Position numbers and translations under genes: made by a program. From Prorocentrum cordatum (lineage: Eukaryota > Sar > Dinophyceae > Prorocentrales > Prorocentraceae), in the NCBI GenBank assembly GCA_963575745.1, contig CAUYUJ010020715.1:674567-738566 (forward strand): a stretch of DNA of 64,000 bases, written 5' to 3'. Under the pieces are notes generated by a model. That model was given only the letters and a program-made list of their open reading frames with translations. It did not search any database and was not told where the DNA came from. This document shows, one piece after another, positions 21,480 through 30,078 of the stretch (within the stretch, counting starts at the first letter, position 1; each line of letters begins with the position of its first letter).

Positions 21480-21715
21480 GAGGCCCCAAGATGGCCCCAA
21501 GAGGCCCCCCGGAGCCTCCCAAGAGGCCTCCAAGATGCCCCCAAGAGGCCCCCAAGAGGCTCCCAGAGGCCCCCAAGAGGCCCCCAAGAGGCTCCCAAGA
21601 GGCCCCCAGAGGCCCCACGAGGCCCCCAAGAGGCCCCCAAGAGGCCCCCAAGAGGCCCCCAGGAGACTCCCAAGAGGCTCCAAGAGGCCCCCGAGAGGCC
21701 CCACGAGGAGCCCCA
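21480..21715. repeat. AAGAGGCCCCC tandem repeat
   Basis: About twenty 11-12-bp units of AAGAGGCCCCC, related in type to the repeat at 9.2-10.3 kb. Confidence 0.9.
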
Positions 21716-22100
21716 ACGACTCACCAGGACGAGGGGCCCGAACGACTCACACCACGAAGAGCCCGAACGACTCACACCACAAGGAGGGGCCCGAACGACT
21801 CACACCAGGACGAGGCGCCCGAACGACTCACACCACGAGGAGCCCGAACGACTCACACCACGACGCGGGCCCCGAACGACTCACACCACGAGGAGCCCGA
21901 ACGAGTCACACCAGGAGGAGGGGCCCGAACGACTCACACCAGGATGAGGGGCCCGAACAACTCACACCACGAGAAGCCCGAACGACTCACACCAGGACGA
22001 AGAGCCCGAACGACTCACACCACGAAGAGCCCGAACGACTCACACCAGGAAGAAGGGCCCGAACGACTCACACCAGGACGAGAAACCCCAAACGACTCAA
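21716..22100. repeat. ~27-bp CCCGAACGACTCACACCA tandem repeat
   Basis: About fourteen copies of GCCCGAACGACTCACACCA followed by a variable CGAAGA / GGACGAGG spacer of 6-11 bp. Confidence 0.93.
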
Positions 22101-22555
22101 ATCACGAGGAGCGCTTTCTCTCCCTCCTCCTCCGCCTCGTCCTTCTCCCGCTCCCCCCACAAGGAGGATGTACAAGGAGGCGGGAGGAAGGAGGAACAGG
22201 GGAGATATGCGGGGCCAAGCGGACACACGCCTGAAAAACACGACTGTCGGCATGCTTCGCGAGAGTTGCTGCTGTGAGATGGGCTGGTGGGGATACGCGA
22301 AGCGTAAAGAATTCGTGTAATTTGTTCGTTTCTCGTAACATCGGGGCCTTGTGTTTGGGCGGCCCCGCTTTCTTCTGCCCTGGGTCAGCTTCCTGGCCAG
22401 GTGTCTGCGGCTCAGGCTCTTGCGAGCCTGGGTCTGATGATATAAGTTCGGGCTGTCCCGATTTATGTTATCACTGTGTTCTGTGAGAGATTGCGCATTC
22501 TCTTCTTTTCCATCTGCCCCCTGTTCTTCCCGTCGGCCCGACTCGGCGCGTCCCT
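22101..22555. other. Spacer, nothing recognised
   Basis: Lower GC than the flanks, with a short inverted pair around TTCGGGCTGTCCCGA (22448-22462). No coding motif. Confidence 0.4.
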
Positions 22556-22837
22556 TTATGCGCTCCCTCCTCCTCCTCCTCCTCCTCCTCCTCCTCCTTC
22601 TCCTCCCTCCACCTCCTCCCTCCTCCTCCCCTCTCTCTCTCCTCCTCCTCTCCTCCTCTCCTCCTCCTCCTCCTCCTCCTCCTCCTCTTCCTCCTCCTCC
22701 TGTTCCTCCTCCTCCACCTCCTCCTCCTCCTCCTCCAGCCCCCTCAGCGCCTCGTGGGGCGCGGACGGGCGCGGCGGCGAGCGGGAGCGGGCGTCCCCGC
22801 GGCCGGCGGCCTGGGCGCTGGCCTGAGCTGCGGACAT
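22556..22837 (-). CDS. Short gene start behind an SL relic; Glu-rich
   Basis: ATG 22837 opens a frame starting MSAAQASAQAAGR, then RSRSPPRPSAPHEALRGL, which runs into a poly-Glu (GAG)n tract and ends Gly-rich. An SL relic lies 75 nt upstream on the same strand. PHEALRGL resembles PHEALQGLK at the edge of the GT25 domain (minus strand, 13.3 kb), so this may be a retroposed fragment of a related gene destroyed by triplet expansion. Beyond the first ~33 residues nothing supports coding. Confidence 0.3.
   Translation of the reverse strand: MSAAQASAQAAGRGDARSRSPPRPSAPHEALRGLEEEEEEVEEEEQEEEEEEEEEEEEEERRRGGGEREGRRREEVEGGEGGGGGGGGGGGSA
22564..22745. repeat. (CTC)n microsatellite
   Basis: CTC triplets with CCTCC and CTT interruptions. 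Confidence 0.95.
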
Positions 22838-22911
22838 CGCGGCAGAGCGGCGGGCGCGACTGGGGGGCCCTGGACGGCCGGCGCGGTCGGCGGCTGCAGA
22901 AGCGCGAACTG

Positions 22912-22930
22912 CTTGAGCCAAATCGGCTAC
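22912..22930 (-). other. Degenerate spliced-leader relic
   Basis: Minus strand reads GTAGCCGATTTGGCTCAAG, the last 19 nt of the SL with two substitutions; the first three SL bases do not match. Confidence 0.6.
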
Positions 22931-22939
22931 CCCAAATCC

Positions 22940-23399
22940 CTTATGAATCGTCCCCCGGGGCCAGTTTTCTGAGGCGGTCCAGCTTAAGAGGGCGCGTTCT
23001 CTGGATTGGAGCTTAGGGGGTGCGGTTTAGTAAGGCGGACTCCTCCTCGTGGGCTCAGCGTCTTGACTGTACACTGGCGGCGCGCACAAGGGGGTGGAGG
23101 GAGGGGGAGGGCTGCTTAGAAGGAGCCTGCTTCTTGAAGGCGCCGGCCTTGCAGCCATAGAGAAGGCCCGCGCCTTCTAAGAAGCAGGGGTACTTCTAAG
23201 AAGCCCTCACCTTCCCCCCATCCCCCTCTGCGCGTGGCTGAGTAGCATGGCGCACCATGGTGCAGCACATCATGGCATACTGTGGCACAGCGCAGGAAGC
23301 CATAGCCACAACCCCCATGGGCGCGGGCAGGAGCCTGTGCTGTTGCCCCCAGAGAGTCGGAGGAGGCCCAGTTGAGACGACGCCGGCTCTCCCACCCTA
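22940..23399. other. Spacer, nothing recognised
   Basis: No coding motif. Around 23116-23216 CTTCTTAGAAG-like palindromic pieces (CTTAGAAGGAG, CCTTCTAAGAAGC, CTTCTAAGAAGCC) repeat three times. Confidence 0.4.
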
Positions 23400-23965
23400 C
23401 GCGAATGTCTCAAGATCGGTCCCTGGACCCCTCCGGGCGGACCCGGCCGTGGCGGGAGGAGGAGGAGGAGGAGGAGGAGGAGGAGGAGGAGGAGGAGGAG
23501 GAGGAAGAGCATCCGCGAGGCCCTCCAAAGGACGAAGAACAGAAAATGGAGTGCCCCACACGGATGCGCTCACGATTGGTCCCTGGACCCCTGCTGGGGT
23601 CCTTCCTGACCTGTTTTTCAGGGCGGATCAAGCCGTGGCGACGAGGAGGAGTAGGAGGAGGAGGAGGAGGAGGAGGAGGAGAAGAGGACGAGGAATCAGA
23701 GGAGGAGGAGGAGTAGGAGGAGGAGGAGGAGAAACGTCCAGGAGGCCCTCCAAGGGACGAAAAGGGTAAAAAGGGGTGCCCAACACGAGTGCGCTCAAAA
23801 TTGGTCCCCAGACCTCTCCTGGGGTCCTTGCTGACGTGCTTGTCAGGGCGGATCCCGCCGTGGCGACGAGGAGGAGGAGGAAAAAGAGGAGGGGGAGGAG
23901 GAGGAGGAGGAGGAGGAGGAGGAGGAGGAGGAGGAGGAGGAGGAGGAGGAGGAGGACGAGGAGCG
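23400..23965. repeat. Three tandem ~170-225-bp units each with a (GGA)n expansion
   Basis: Units begin at about 23405, 23565 and 23790 with (A/T)TGGTCCC(T/C)(G)GACC, carry CAGGGCGGAT..GCCGTGGCGACGAGG and then a GGA tract of different length, and end GAGGCCCTCCAA(A/G)GGACGAA. The units differ mainly in GGA length. Confidence 0.88.
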
Positions 23966-24121
23966 TCCGCGAGGCCCTCCAAAGGACGAACGACGCAAAA
24001 CATCAGAACCATCAAAAAGGAGGTGCCGCCGCTGCCTCGACGGGCCCCCCTCCGCCAACAAGGAGCACCGGGAGAAACCAGAAGCCGCAGCGGGCGCCGA
24101 CTTGTTTGAACACTGCGCCTG

Positions 24122-24285
24122 ACTACCCACCAGACCACCCCAACCCAGCCCGAAGACCCGAATTTCGGGTTGGGGGGGGTACGGGTTCCATACGTGTTTT
24201 CTCGATGTTCCACGACCCCCCCCCACTGGAAATCGAGGATAAATTGGGGCCTTCGGGTTGGGTTGGGGTGGTTTGGTGGGTGGTG
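24122..24285. mobile_element. 164-bp element with ~35-bp inverted ends
   Basis: Left arm 24122-24159 (ACTACCCACCAGACCACCCC...) pairs with right arm 24247-24285 (...TGGGGTGGTTTGGTGGGTGGT) with only a few mismatches. The centre has no coding capacity. Only one copy is seen in the window. Confidence 0.65.
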
Positions 24286-24318
24286 AGCGCCCCCCCGGCA
24301 GCCACAAGCCAGCCTCAG

Positions 24319-24460
24319 GTCGGGTATGTCCTCCTACAGGGGGATTTTGGATGACAAACAACACGCCCTCGAAACACACGCAAGAACTGCCAAAAAGATC
24401 GTCCCCTGAATATGTTTTGACTAGTTTTGAAGATTCCTCCTGTAGAGGGGCGGGCCCGAC
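24319..24460 (+). mobile_element. GTCGGGC-family element (copy 4)
   Basis: 142 bp; begins GTCGGGTATGTCCTCCTACA and ends CTGTAGAGGGGCGGGCCCGAC. AGCCAGC(C) flanks it on both sides. Confidence 0.88.
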
Positions 24461-24598
24461 TTCAAGCCAGCCCCTCGCCGCCCGCCAAAGAGCGAGCTCT
24501 CAGTCGCTCACGGCCCCCCCGCGGCATGTGGCCAAGAGCAGACCACGGCCAGGCGGACTGATTTCTCGCTGCAGACACCCATATATGACAGAAGCCCA

Positions 24599-24790
24599 GA
24601 CCCCCTCCGGCAACGAAAAAATCATTACGGGAGGTTTTCCGTTATTTTCGGCCCCGGAAGGCCCTCACCAGGCCTCGGGGCCGTCCAAAAACGACTCGGG
24701 ATGGGAAACCGGTCCCGGGGAAAGGGTCCAGACCTCTATGGGTACTGAAAAAATCATGACGTCGGGGGTCTGGAAGGTGCATGCTTGAGG
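24599..24790 (+). repeat. Dispersed repeat ending TCATGACGTCGGGGGTCTGG, copy A
   Basis: Contains AAAAACGACTCGGGATGGGA, CGGTCCCGGGGAAAGGGTCC and the terminal 20-mer. An inverted, diverged copy is at 26108-26290. Fragments are at 2078-2125 (ACTCGGGATGAAAAACCCGT) and 63170-63186 (GACGTCGGGGGTCTGG). Confidence 0.7.
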
Positions 24791-24895
24791 TGATCCAGCC
24801 ACGGGTCTGGCGTCCAAAGACAGGCCAGCGAACATGAGGAAGGGCAAAAGGGAGAAGAGATGAGAGAAGGGAGGGGAGCGAGCTACTTGAGCAGG

Positions 24896-25125
24896 GACCG
24901 ACCGTCCCGGCATGCATTCCTATAGTCATACCACGAAAATGTTCTTAGAACCCAATATTGTTCTAATAACAAAAACAAAGTTCTTATAACATATACCCGA
25001 TGTGCTAAAACAAAACAGCCCCAGCCAGAAATGTTCTAAGAACACTTCGTGGGAACCACAAAAGGTTCTTAGAACATTGTTTGGTGGGGCTATAGGCAAG
25101 CCGGGACGCTTCGCCACTGCTTGAG
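24896..25125 (+). repeat. Dispersed ~215-bp repeat with TTCTTAGAAC palindromes, copy B
   Basis: Homologue of 11578-11795, same orientation; carries four GTTCT(T/A)AGAAC-type palindromes or halves. Confidence 0.75.
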
Positions 25126-26107
25126 CTACAAAGGGGACAGGCCTCAAATCGAGGAAAGGCCGGTAAGTCAGAAAATGGCATCCTGCCAACTGCTGACGCC
25201 AAGAAAGGCGGACACGTCCTGCCCTCCCCGCGGAAGACAACTCAGTCCTGCCCGAGGCCCAACGCCAAGCAGACTGTGCGGCCGGTCAGCGGTGTGGCCT
25301 GCATTGCGTTTCCTGCGAGAGTCCATCTCTGATGCAGGCACTGGCTGCACAAAAGGATTCCCACTGGCAGAAGCGCAAGCAAATACATGGACCGACCTCG
25401 CCTACGCTGACGCACCGCGCCGCCCCACGAAGGGCCCTCCTTGGAATGTTTCGGAGCTTAGGGGCCCGCTTCGGCCGTGGTGGAGCGTTCTTGGGTCGTC
25501 AAGGGCCGTCTCTGGCCACCTTGGAGCTCCATTGGGCCCGCTTGGAGGCTGGATTGAAGCAGGTGCTTCGTTTTCGGTATGTTGTGGCGACGTGTTTCGG
25601 GCAGCAGCCCAGAGTTCTTGCTTGATTGCCCTCCTAGTCCTCATCCTTATCCGCCTCCTCCGCCGCCCTCCCCACCGATCACCCCAGGGCAGCCAAGAAC
25701 GCTCCCCACCCCCAAAATGACCCCTTTAGGAGTAGAACCCTCTGGGCCCGATCGGTACGCTTGTGCGCCTCTGGGAGCCCACCTCCTCCCCCTTATTCCT
25801 CCTGCTGCTGCTGCTCGCACGGTTGGGATTGGAAAGATAGCAAAGGGCACGCTGTCCCTGTGAGGCCATCCCCGAGGACCCCTTCCGTACACTCGATCGC
25901 CAAGTCAAGGCTCCAGGCTGCTTCCGTGCCCTCTACTGGCGGAACCCAAAAGGTACCGATGCCGCTGCTCCCCAGACCTCTTCCGGGGTGCGCTCTGACT
26001 TCGCGTGCCGAGGCGAATCAAGCGGGGGCGACCAGAGCCTCCCAGGAGGCCCGACCATGGGAAAACATGCGAACAGGCAGCGGTATGGCTCCTTTTCTAG
26101 GCGATAA
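25126..26107. other. Spacer, no gene recognised
   Basis: Several short open frames on both strands lack motifs. A short (CTG)n run is near 25802. Confidence 0.45.
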
Positions 26108-26290
26108 AAAAAACAGACACCCGACGTCATGATTTTTCCACAACGTCGACCTCCAGAAGTCTCGACCCACTCCCTGGGGCTAGTTTTTTATCCTGAGTCG
26201 TTTTGTAACAGTCCCGAGGCCCCGTAAGGGCTCCCAGAGGCTGAAAACAGCGAAAAATCAGCCGTCGTGTTTTTTGTGATTACCCGAGGG
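26108..26290 (-). repeat. Dispersed repeat ending TCATGACGTCGGGTGTCTG, copy B
   Basis: Reverse-complement relative of 24599-24790, sharing AAAACGACTCAGGAT and AAAAATCATGACGTCGGG. Confidence 0.7.
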
Positions 26291-26366
26291 GGTCTGATGA
26301 TCAGCGGGCCAGCGCCGTCACCTCGCACGCCATCTTTCCGACGCCAGCCGCAGCAGCCAGCATTAG

Positions 26367-26516
26367 GTCGGGCATGTCCCCCTACAGGGGGATTCCGGAC
26401 GAAAAGTAAAAATATCACAAGCACACGCAAACATATTCAGAAATAATCGAAAAATCGGCCGCATACTATTTCTTTCGCTATTTTTAAGTTTCCTCCTGTA
26501 GAGGGACACGCCCGAC
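26367..26516 (+). mobile_element. GTCGGGC-family element (copy 5)
   Basis: 150 bp; begins GTCGGGCATGTCCCCCTACA and ends TAGAGGGACACGCCCGAC. Confidence 0.9.
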
Positions 26517-26589
26517 TTGACGCCAGCACCCCCGGTGGTCCCCGAGGCGTCCATGGACGTCCGACGAGAGTCAGAAGCGCAAGTCGAAC

Positions 26590-26682
26590 AACATTCAAAA
26601 TGGTCGGAGGAGCACGAGAAGTCGTCCCCAGACAGTGCTTGACTGTGCTTGAACACTCCTCCTGCAGAGGGACATGCTCGAC
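26590..26682 (+). mobile_element. GTCGGGC-family right half (copy 6)
   Basis: Has GTCCCCAGACAGTGCTTGAC and TCCTCCTGCAGAGGGACATG + CTCGAC, but no clear left terminus. Confidence 0.65.
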
Positions 26683-26904
26683 TTGATGCTGATCCTCTGC
26701 CGCGTAGATCATTACCCAGGCCCCCCTCGGGGACCGGTGAAGGCCGCAGGTGGGGGGGGCGGCACAGGATGGTGCTCGCGCACAAGCTGCGGCGATCGCA
26801 GCGCACCCGTGGCCCGACGCGCCCCACCGGACCTTCGATCCTCGACGCCGACGAAAAACAAGGCCGTCCGATGCCTTGGGCTTTTTCTCGATCCGATGCG
26901 GGGG

Positions 26905-27025
26905 GCCCACAGAACAGAAAATGACCACAGAACATTCAAACAAAATTCAAAAATACCCCAAAAACGTCCCCTGGCTGTTTCTTGACTATGTTCGAATATT
27001 CCCCCTGTAGAGGGACATGCCCGAC
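26905..27025 (+). mobile_element. GTCGGGC-family right half (copy 7)
   Basis: AT-rich centre, then TTCTTGACTATGTTCGAATA and CCCTGTAGAGGGACATGC + CCGAC. No left terminus. Confidence 0.7.
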
Positions 27026-27184
27026 GTAAGCCTTTTCCTGAAGCTGGCTTCTCATCCCGAGCTTCTCGCTGACTGTCCTGGAGCCCGATGGCGGCCCCCG
27101 AGAGATCGACAACGGCGAGACAAACTCCGTCTTGCTTTGTTCGAGACGCTGCGTGTCCGCCGGCGGTGCGCCCAGGGGGACCAA

Positions 27185-27361
27185 CCGACAACACACACCC
27201 ATACCCCATGGGGGGGTCGGAGAGGGCTGTGGGTGCGTGTTGTCGGATGGGGGTCCCCGCTCGAACGGGAGCGTTCCCTGGGGTCCGACAACCCACACCC
27301 ATACCCATAGCCATTCCTCCTCCCAACGACCCCCCTGTGGGTATGAGATGTGTGTTGTTCG
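27185..27361. repeat. Two consecutive hairpins from four related arms
   Basis: CCGACAACACACACCC (27185-27200) pairs with GGGTGCGTGTTGTCGG (27231-27246). CCGACAACCCACACCCATAC (27285) pairs loosely with GTATGAGATGTGTGTTG (27341). The two left arms are direct repeats 100 bp apart. Confidence 0.7.
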
Positions 27362-27391
27362 TTCGTCACAAGGGGGAAGGTATAGGGTTAT

Positions 27392-27576
27392 GTCGGGCGT
27401 GTCCCCCTACAGGGGGATTTTCGACGAAAAATAAAAATTACCCTACAAATGCGCCAAAAAGGTCAAAAAATACTTAAAAAAATACTCCCCAGACTATTTT
27501 TGGATTACTTTTTGACCATTTTTGGGGTATGTTTTATTTTCCGTCGAAAATCCCCCTGTAGGGGGACAGGCCCGAC
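27392..27576 (+). mobile_element. GTCGGGC-family element (copy 8), longest inverted ends
   Basis: 185 bp. The left 37 bp (GTCGGGCGTGTCCCCCTACA, then GGGGGATTTTCGACG) are almost perfectly inverted at the right end (CGTCGAAAATCCCCC, then GGGGGACAGGCCCGAC). This is the best copy for defining the family. Confidence 0.92.
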
Positions 27577-27840
27577 TTAAGCGTAGGGGGGCAGGCCTTC
27601 TCAGAAGGCTCGGAGGGCCCCCGGCCTCCCGAAGAGCTTCGTGGACCCTCTCCGAAGCACGGCCGCCTTCCGAGAAGGCACGCGCGCTCTCGGAGGCCGG
27701 GTGGCCTCCGGGGCATGGCTCGGCTCACCTGCGGCCGCTCGAGACGCGACCCCCTTGACGCGCCGCGCCGAGGCGTAGCCGCTGGAGCGCAGCCCGAAGC
27801 CGGAAAACAGCGGAGAAGAGTTGAGAACGCCACCCCTCCC

Positions 27841-27990
27841 TATCATGTTTGTTGCTTGTGTTGTTTATAGATGCGCACACATATACATATTCATGGATCA
27901 TATATAATACATAAGACAAAATAGACTAGTAATATGTAGATATATAATTCATAGTTAGGTTTCGCTGTTATATATATATATATATATAAT
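27841..27990. other. AT-rich island with (TA)n
   Basis: About 150 bp strongly AT-rich, with a TA run at 27969-27988, in otherwise GC-rich surroundings. No organellar gene is recognised. Confidence 0.75.
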
Positions 27991-29485
27991 CCCCCGCCTC
28001 GCGCCGCCGAGCCCGGCATCCCCGACACCGACGACGACGCCCCGGCGAGCGGCGGCGGGGGACGCCTCCAGGCGGGCGCACCTCGGCGCTGCACGCCGCG
28101 CGGCCAACAGCACGCCCGCGCGGGCCCACGCCGGCGGGCCCCACCCCCAAACACCCCCGGCGCGAGGCAATGGTGCGAGGCAGCGCGTCGAGGTGGCGAG
28201 AGGGGACCGCCGTCGGAGATTCGAGGCTGGACGTTCAGGGGGCCACGTGCGAACCCTACCCCTACCCCCCGCGACTTCTGAGTGTGTGTGGGGTGGGGGG
28301 GGGAGGGCAGTGTTTTTTTTTTTTTCTCACCACGCGAGGCTGTCAGAGTGTCGCGAGGATGGACATGCAAAAACGACAGACAGGCATACCGACAGAGCGG
28401 CACGGGAGAGGCGGCGAGCGGTGCGCGCAGGGGTGGCGGCGCCGCGGCTCTGCCTTCGGTGCCGCTGGCCACGGATACGCCTGTGCCGACGCTCAAACTC
28501 GAACTCCTCGGGAGTTGCATCCTAACTTGTGTAGGGGCCGAAGAGTCAGATCTGCAGACACCCAGGAACGGGCGGCAAGGGGTGCAACCACTCTGTGCGC
28601 TTGAACCGCGCGCTTGAACTTGAACCGCCCCCTTGAGGCCCTCCCTTGATCCCCCGTCTAGCGCCCCCCGTCCAGCCACGGTGGCGAACTTGTCCCCGGC
28701 CTCCAGCTGCGACCCTCTGGCAGGAGGGAGCGCAGCAGTGTGCGCCAACTCTGGGAGCGACGGTGGACACCACGTCCACACAGAAGAACCGCACGGATAG
28801 GCTCAAGGCCGCCTTCTGGAGTCACAGAACTTGATCCTCCATCTCCTCCTCCGCCCCCTTGCCTCCAGGCCTGCGCTGGCCCGTTCGGTGCCAAGGCAGC
28901 CTCACCTCGGAGCGGCGATGGGCATCGAACCCACGCAGGCCGCTTGACAGAGGTTGGAAAACCTGATGCGCTGGCCTGGGCAGAGGAAGGGGGGTGAGGA
29001 GGGAAGGGGAGAAAAGGAGTGGGAAGAAGGGGAGATGATCAAGAGGTGAAGCAGAAGGGATCAATCCCGCCGCCTCCATAGCGCCCTCCGCCAAGCCTGG
29101 AGAAGATTTTGACAGTCTAGAACGACCGCATTGGCCCTGGCATCCAGCCTTGGCGCTGTGAAGTGACCTCAACGTCCCAGCCTTCGCCAGAGGACGGCGG
29201 GCTCGTGCATCTGGCAGCGACGGTGGACATCACATCCACCCACCCGCACCACATGAATGGACCCAGGGCGGCCGTGTAGTCGCAGACCACTCGACGGATG
29301 CTATCTCAGAAGAATAACTGATGCACTCTGGCATGCTACATGAACAACAGTATAATTACACCATGTTAGGAGGAGGCGTGCGAAAAATGCAGTCTTGAAT
29401 GGCTTACAGGCTCGTCCTAATCAGGATGTGGGCTCGACGGTGGTCGCGCACCCCTTCTTTCCACGTCCTTCAATTCCTCGCTCGT
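27991..29485. other. Gene-free GC-rich stretch
   Basis: Long frames on the minus strand have no motif and run into the TA tract. A poly-T run is at 28312-28325. Near 28880-28935 the minus strand has a tRNA T-arm-like GGGTTCGATGCCC without a matching acceptor stem. Confidence 0.5.
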
Positions 29486-29489
29486 CCTG

Positions 29490-29518
29490 CGTGATCTCTC
29501 TCTCTCTCTCTCTCTCTT

Positions 29519-29585
<67 letters not shown>
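29490..29585. repeat. (CT)n microsatellite
   Basis: Dinucleotide CT tract with one T-run interruption near 29515. Confidence 0.97.
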
Positions 29586-29586
<1 letters not shown>

Positions 29587-29682
29587 CCCCTCCCAAAGTG
29601 GGCGAATCCCGAGGAGTGCGCAGCATGAAACGCGGCCGCGGCAGGGATGCGCGCACCCGCCGTGCTCGGCAGGGCCACGGCT

Positions 29683-30005
29683 GGCTTGATTTAGGGCGGG
29701 GTTTTCGGACTCAACCGACTCAACCTGTCTTTGCATCAACGTCATCATCATCGTCATCATCGTCATCGTCCGCGTCATCGCCATCATCATCACCATCTCC
29801 TTTTCATCGTCACCATCATAATATCCATCATCATCTCCTCGTCATCGTCATCATCATGCAGTGAATATGATGATTCAATCAAGACCCGCATGACGATGAT
29901 GGCGGCGTGAACATGTTGATTATGATGATGACGATGATGATGAACCGATGATTGCGATGATGATGGCGATGAAGATGATGATGATGATGACGATGAGAAT
30001 GACGA
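29683..30005. repeat. (ATC)n to (GAT)n strand-switching tract with flanking motif
   Basis: ATC triplets (29735-29858) are followed by GAT triplets (29917-30003). The left flank is GGCTTGATTTAGGGCGG then ACTCAACCGACTCAACCT; the same pieces border the triplet tract at 59.0-59.3 kb. Confidence 0.85.
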
Positions 30006-30078
30006 TAACCTTCTTTCGGACTGCGCGGGCCGTGCTGAGTACTGTGGCAGTCTAATCGGATGTGGATACTGTTGCAGC

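Noticed and set aside
27891-28781. 296-codon minus-strand frame
   Set aside because: Ends in (TA)n-coded YIYIYI and has no motif; a GC-rich chance frame.
28880-28935. tRNA-like T arm on the minus strand (GGGTTCGATGCCC)
   Set aside because: No matching acceptor stem or anticodon arm at the right distance; at most a tRNA-derived fragment.
29683-29726. TTTAGGG as an internal telomeric repeat
   Set aside because: Single heptamer, no tandem array.
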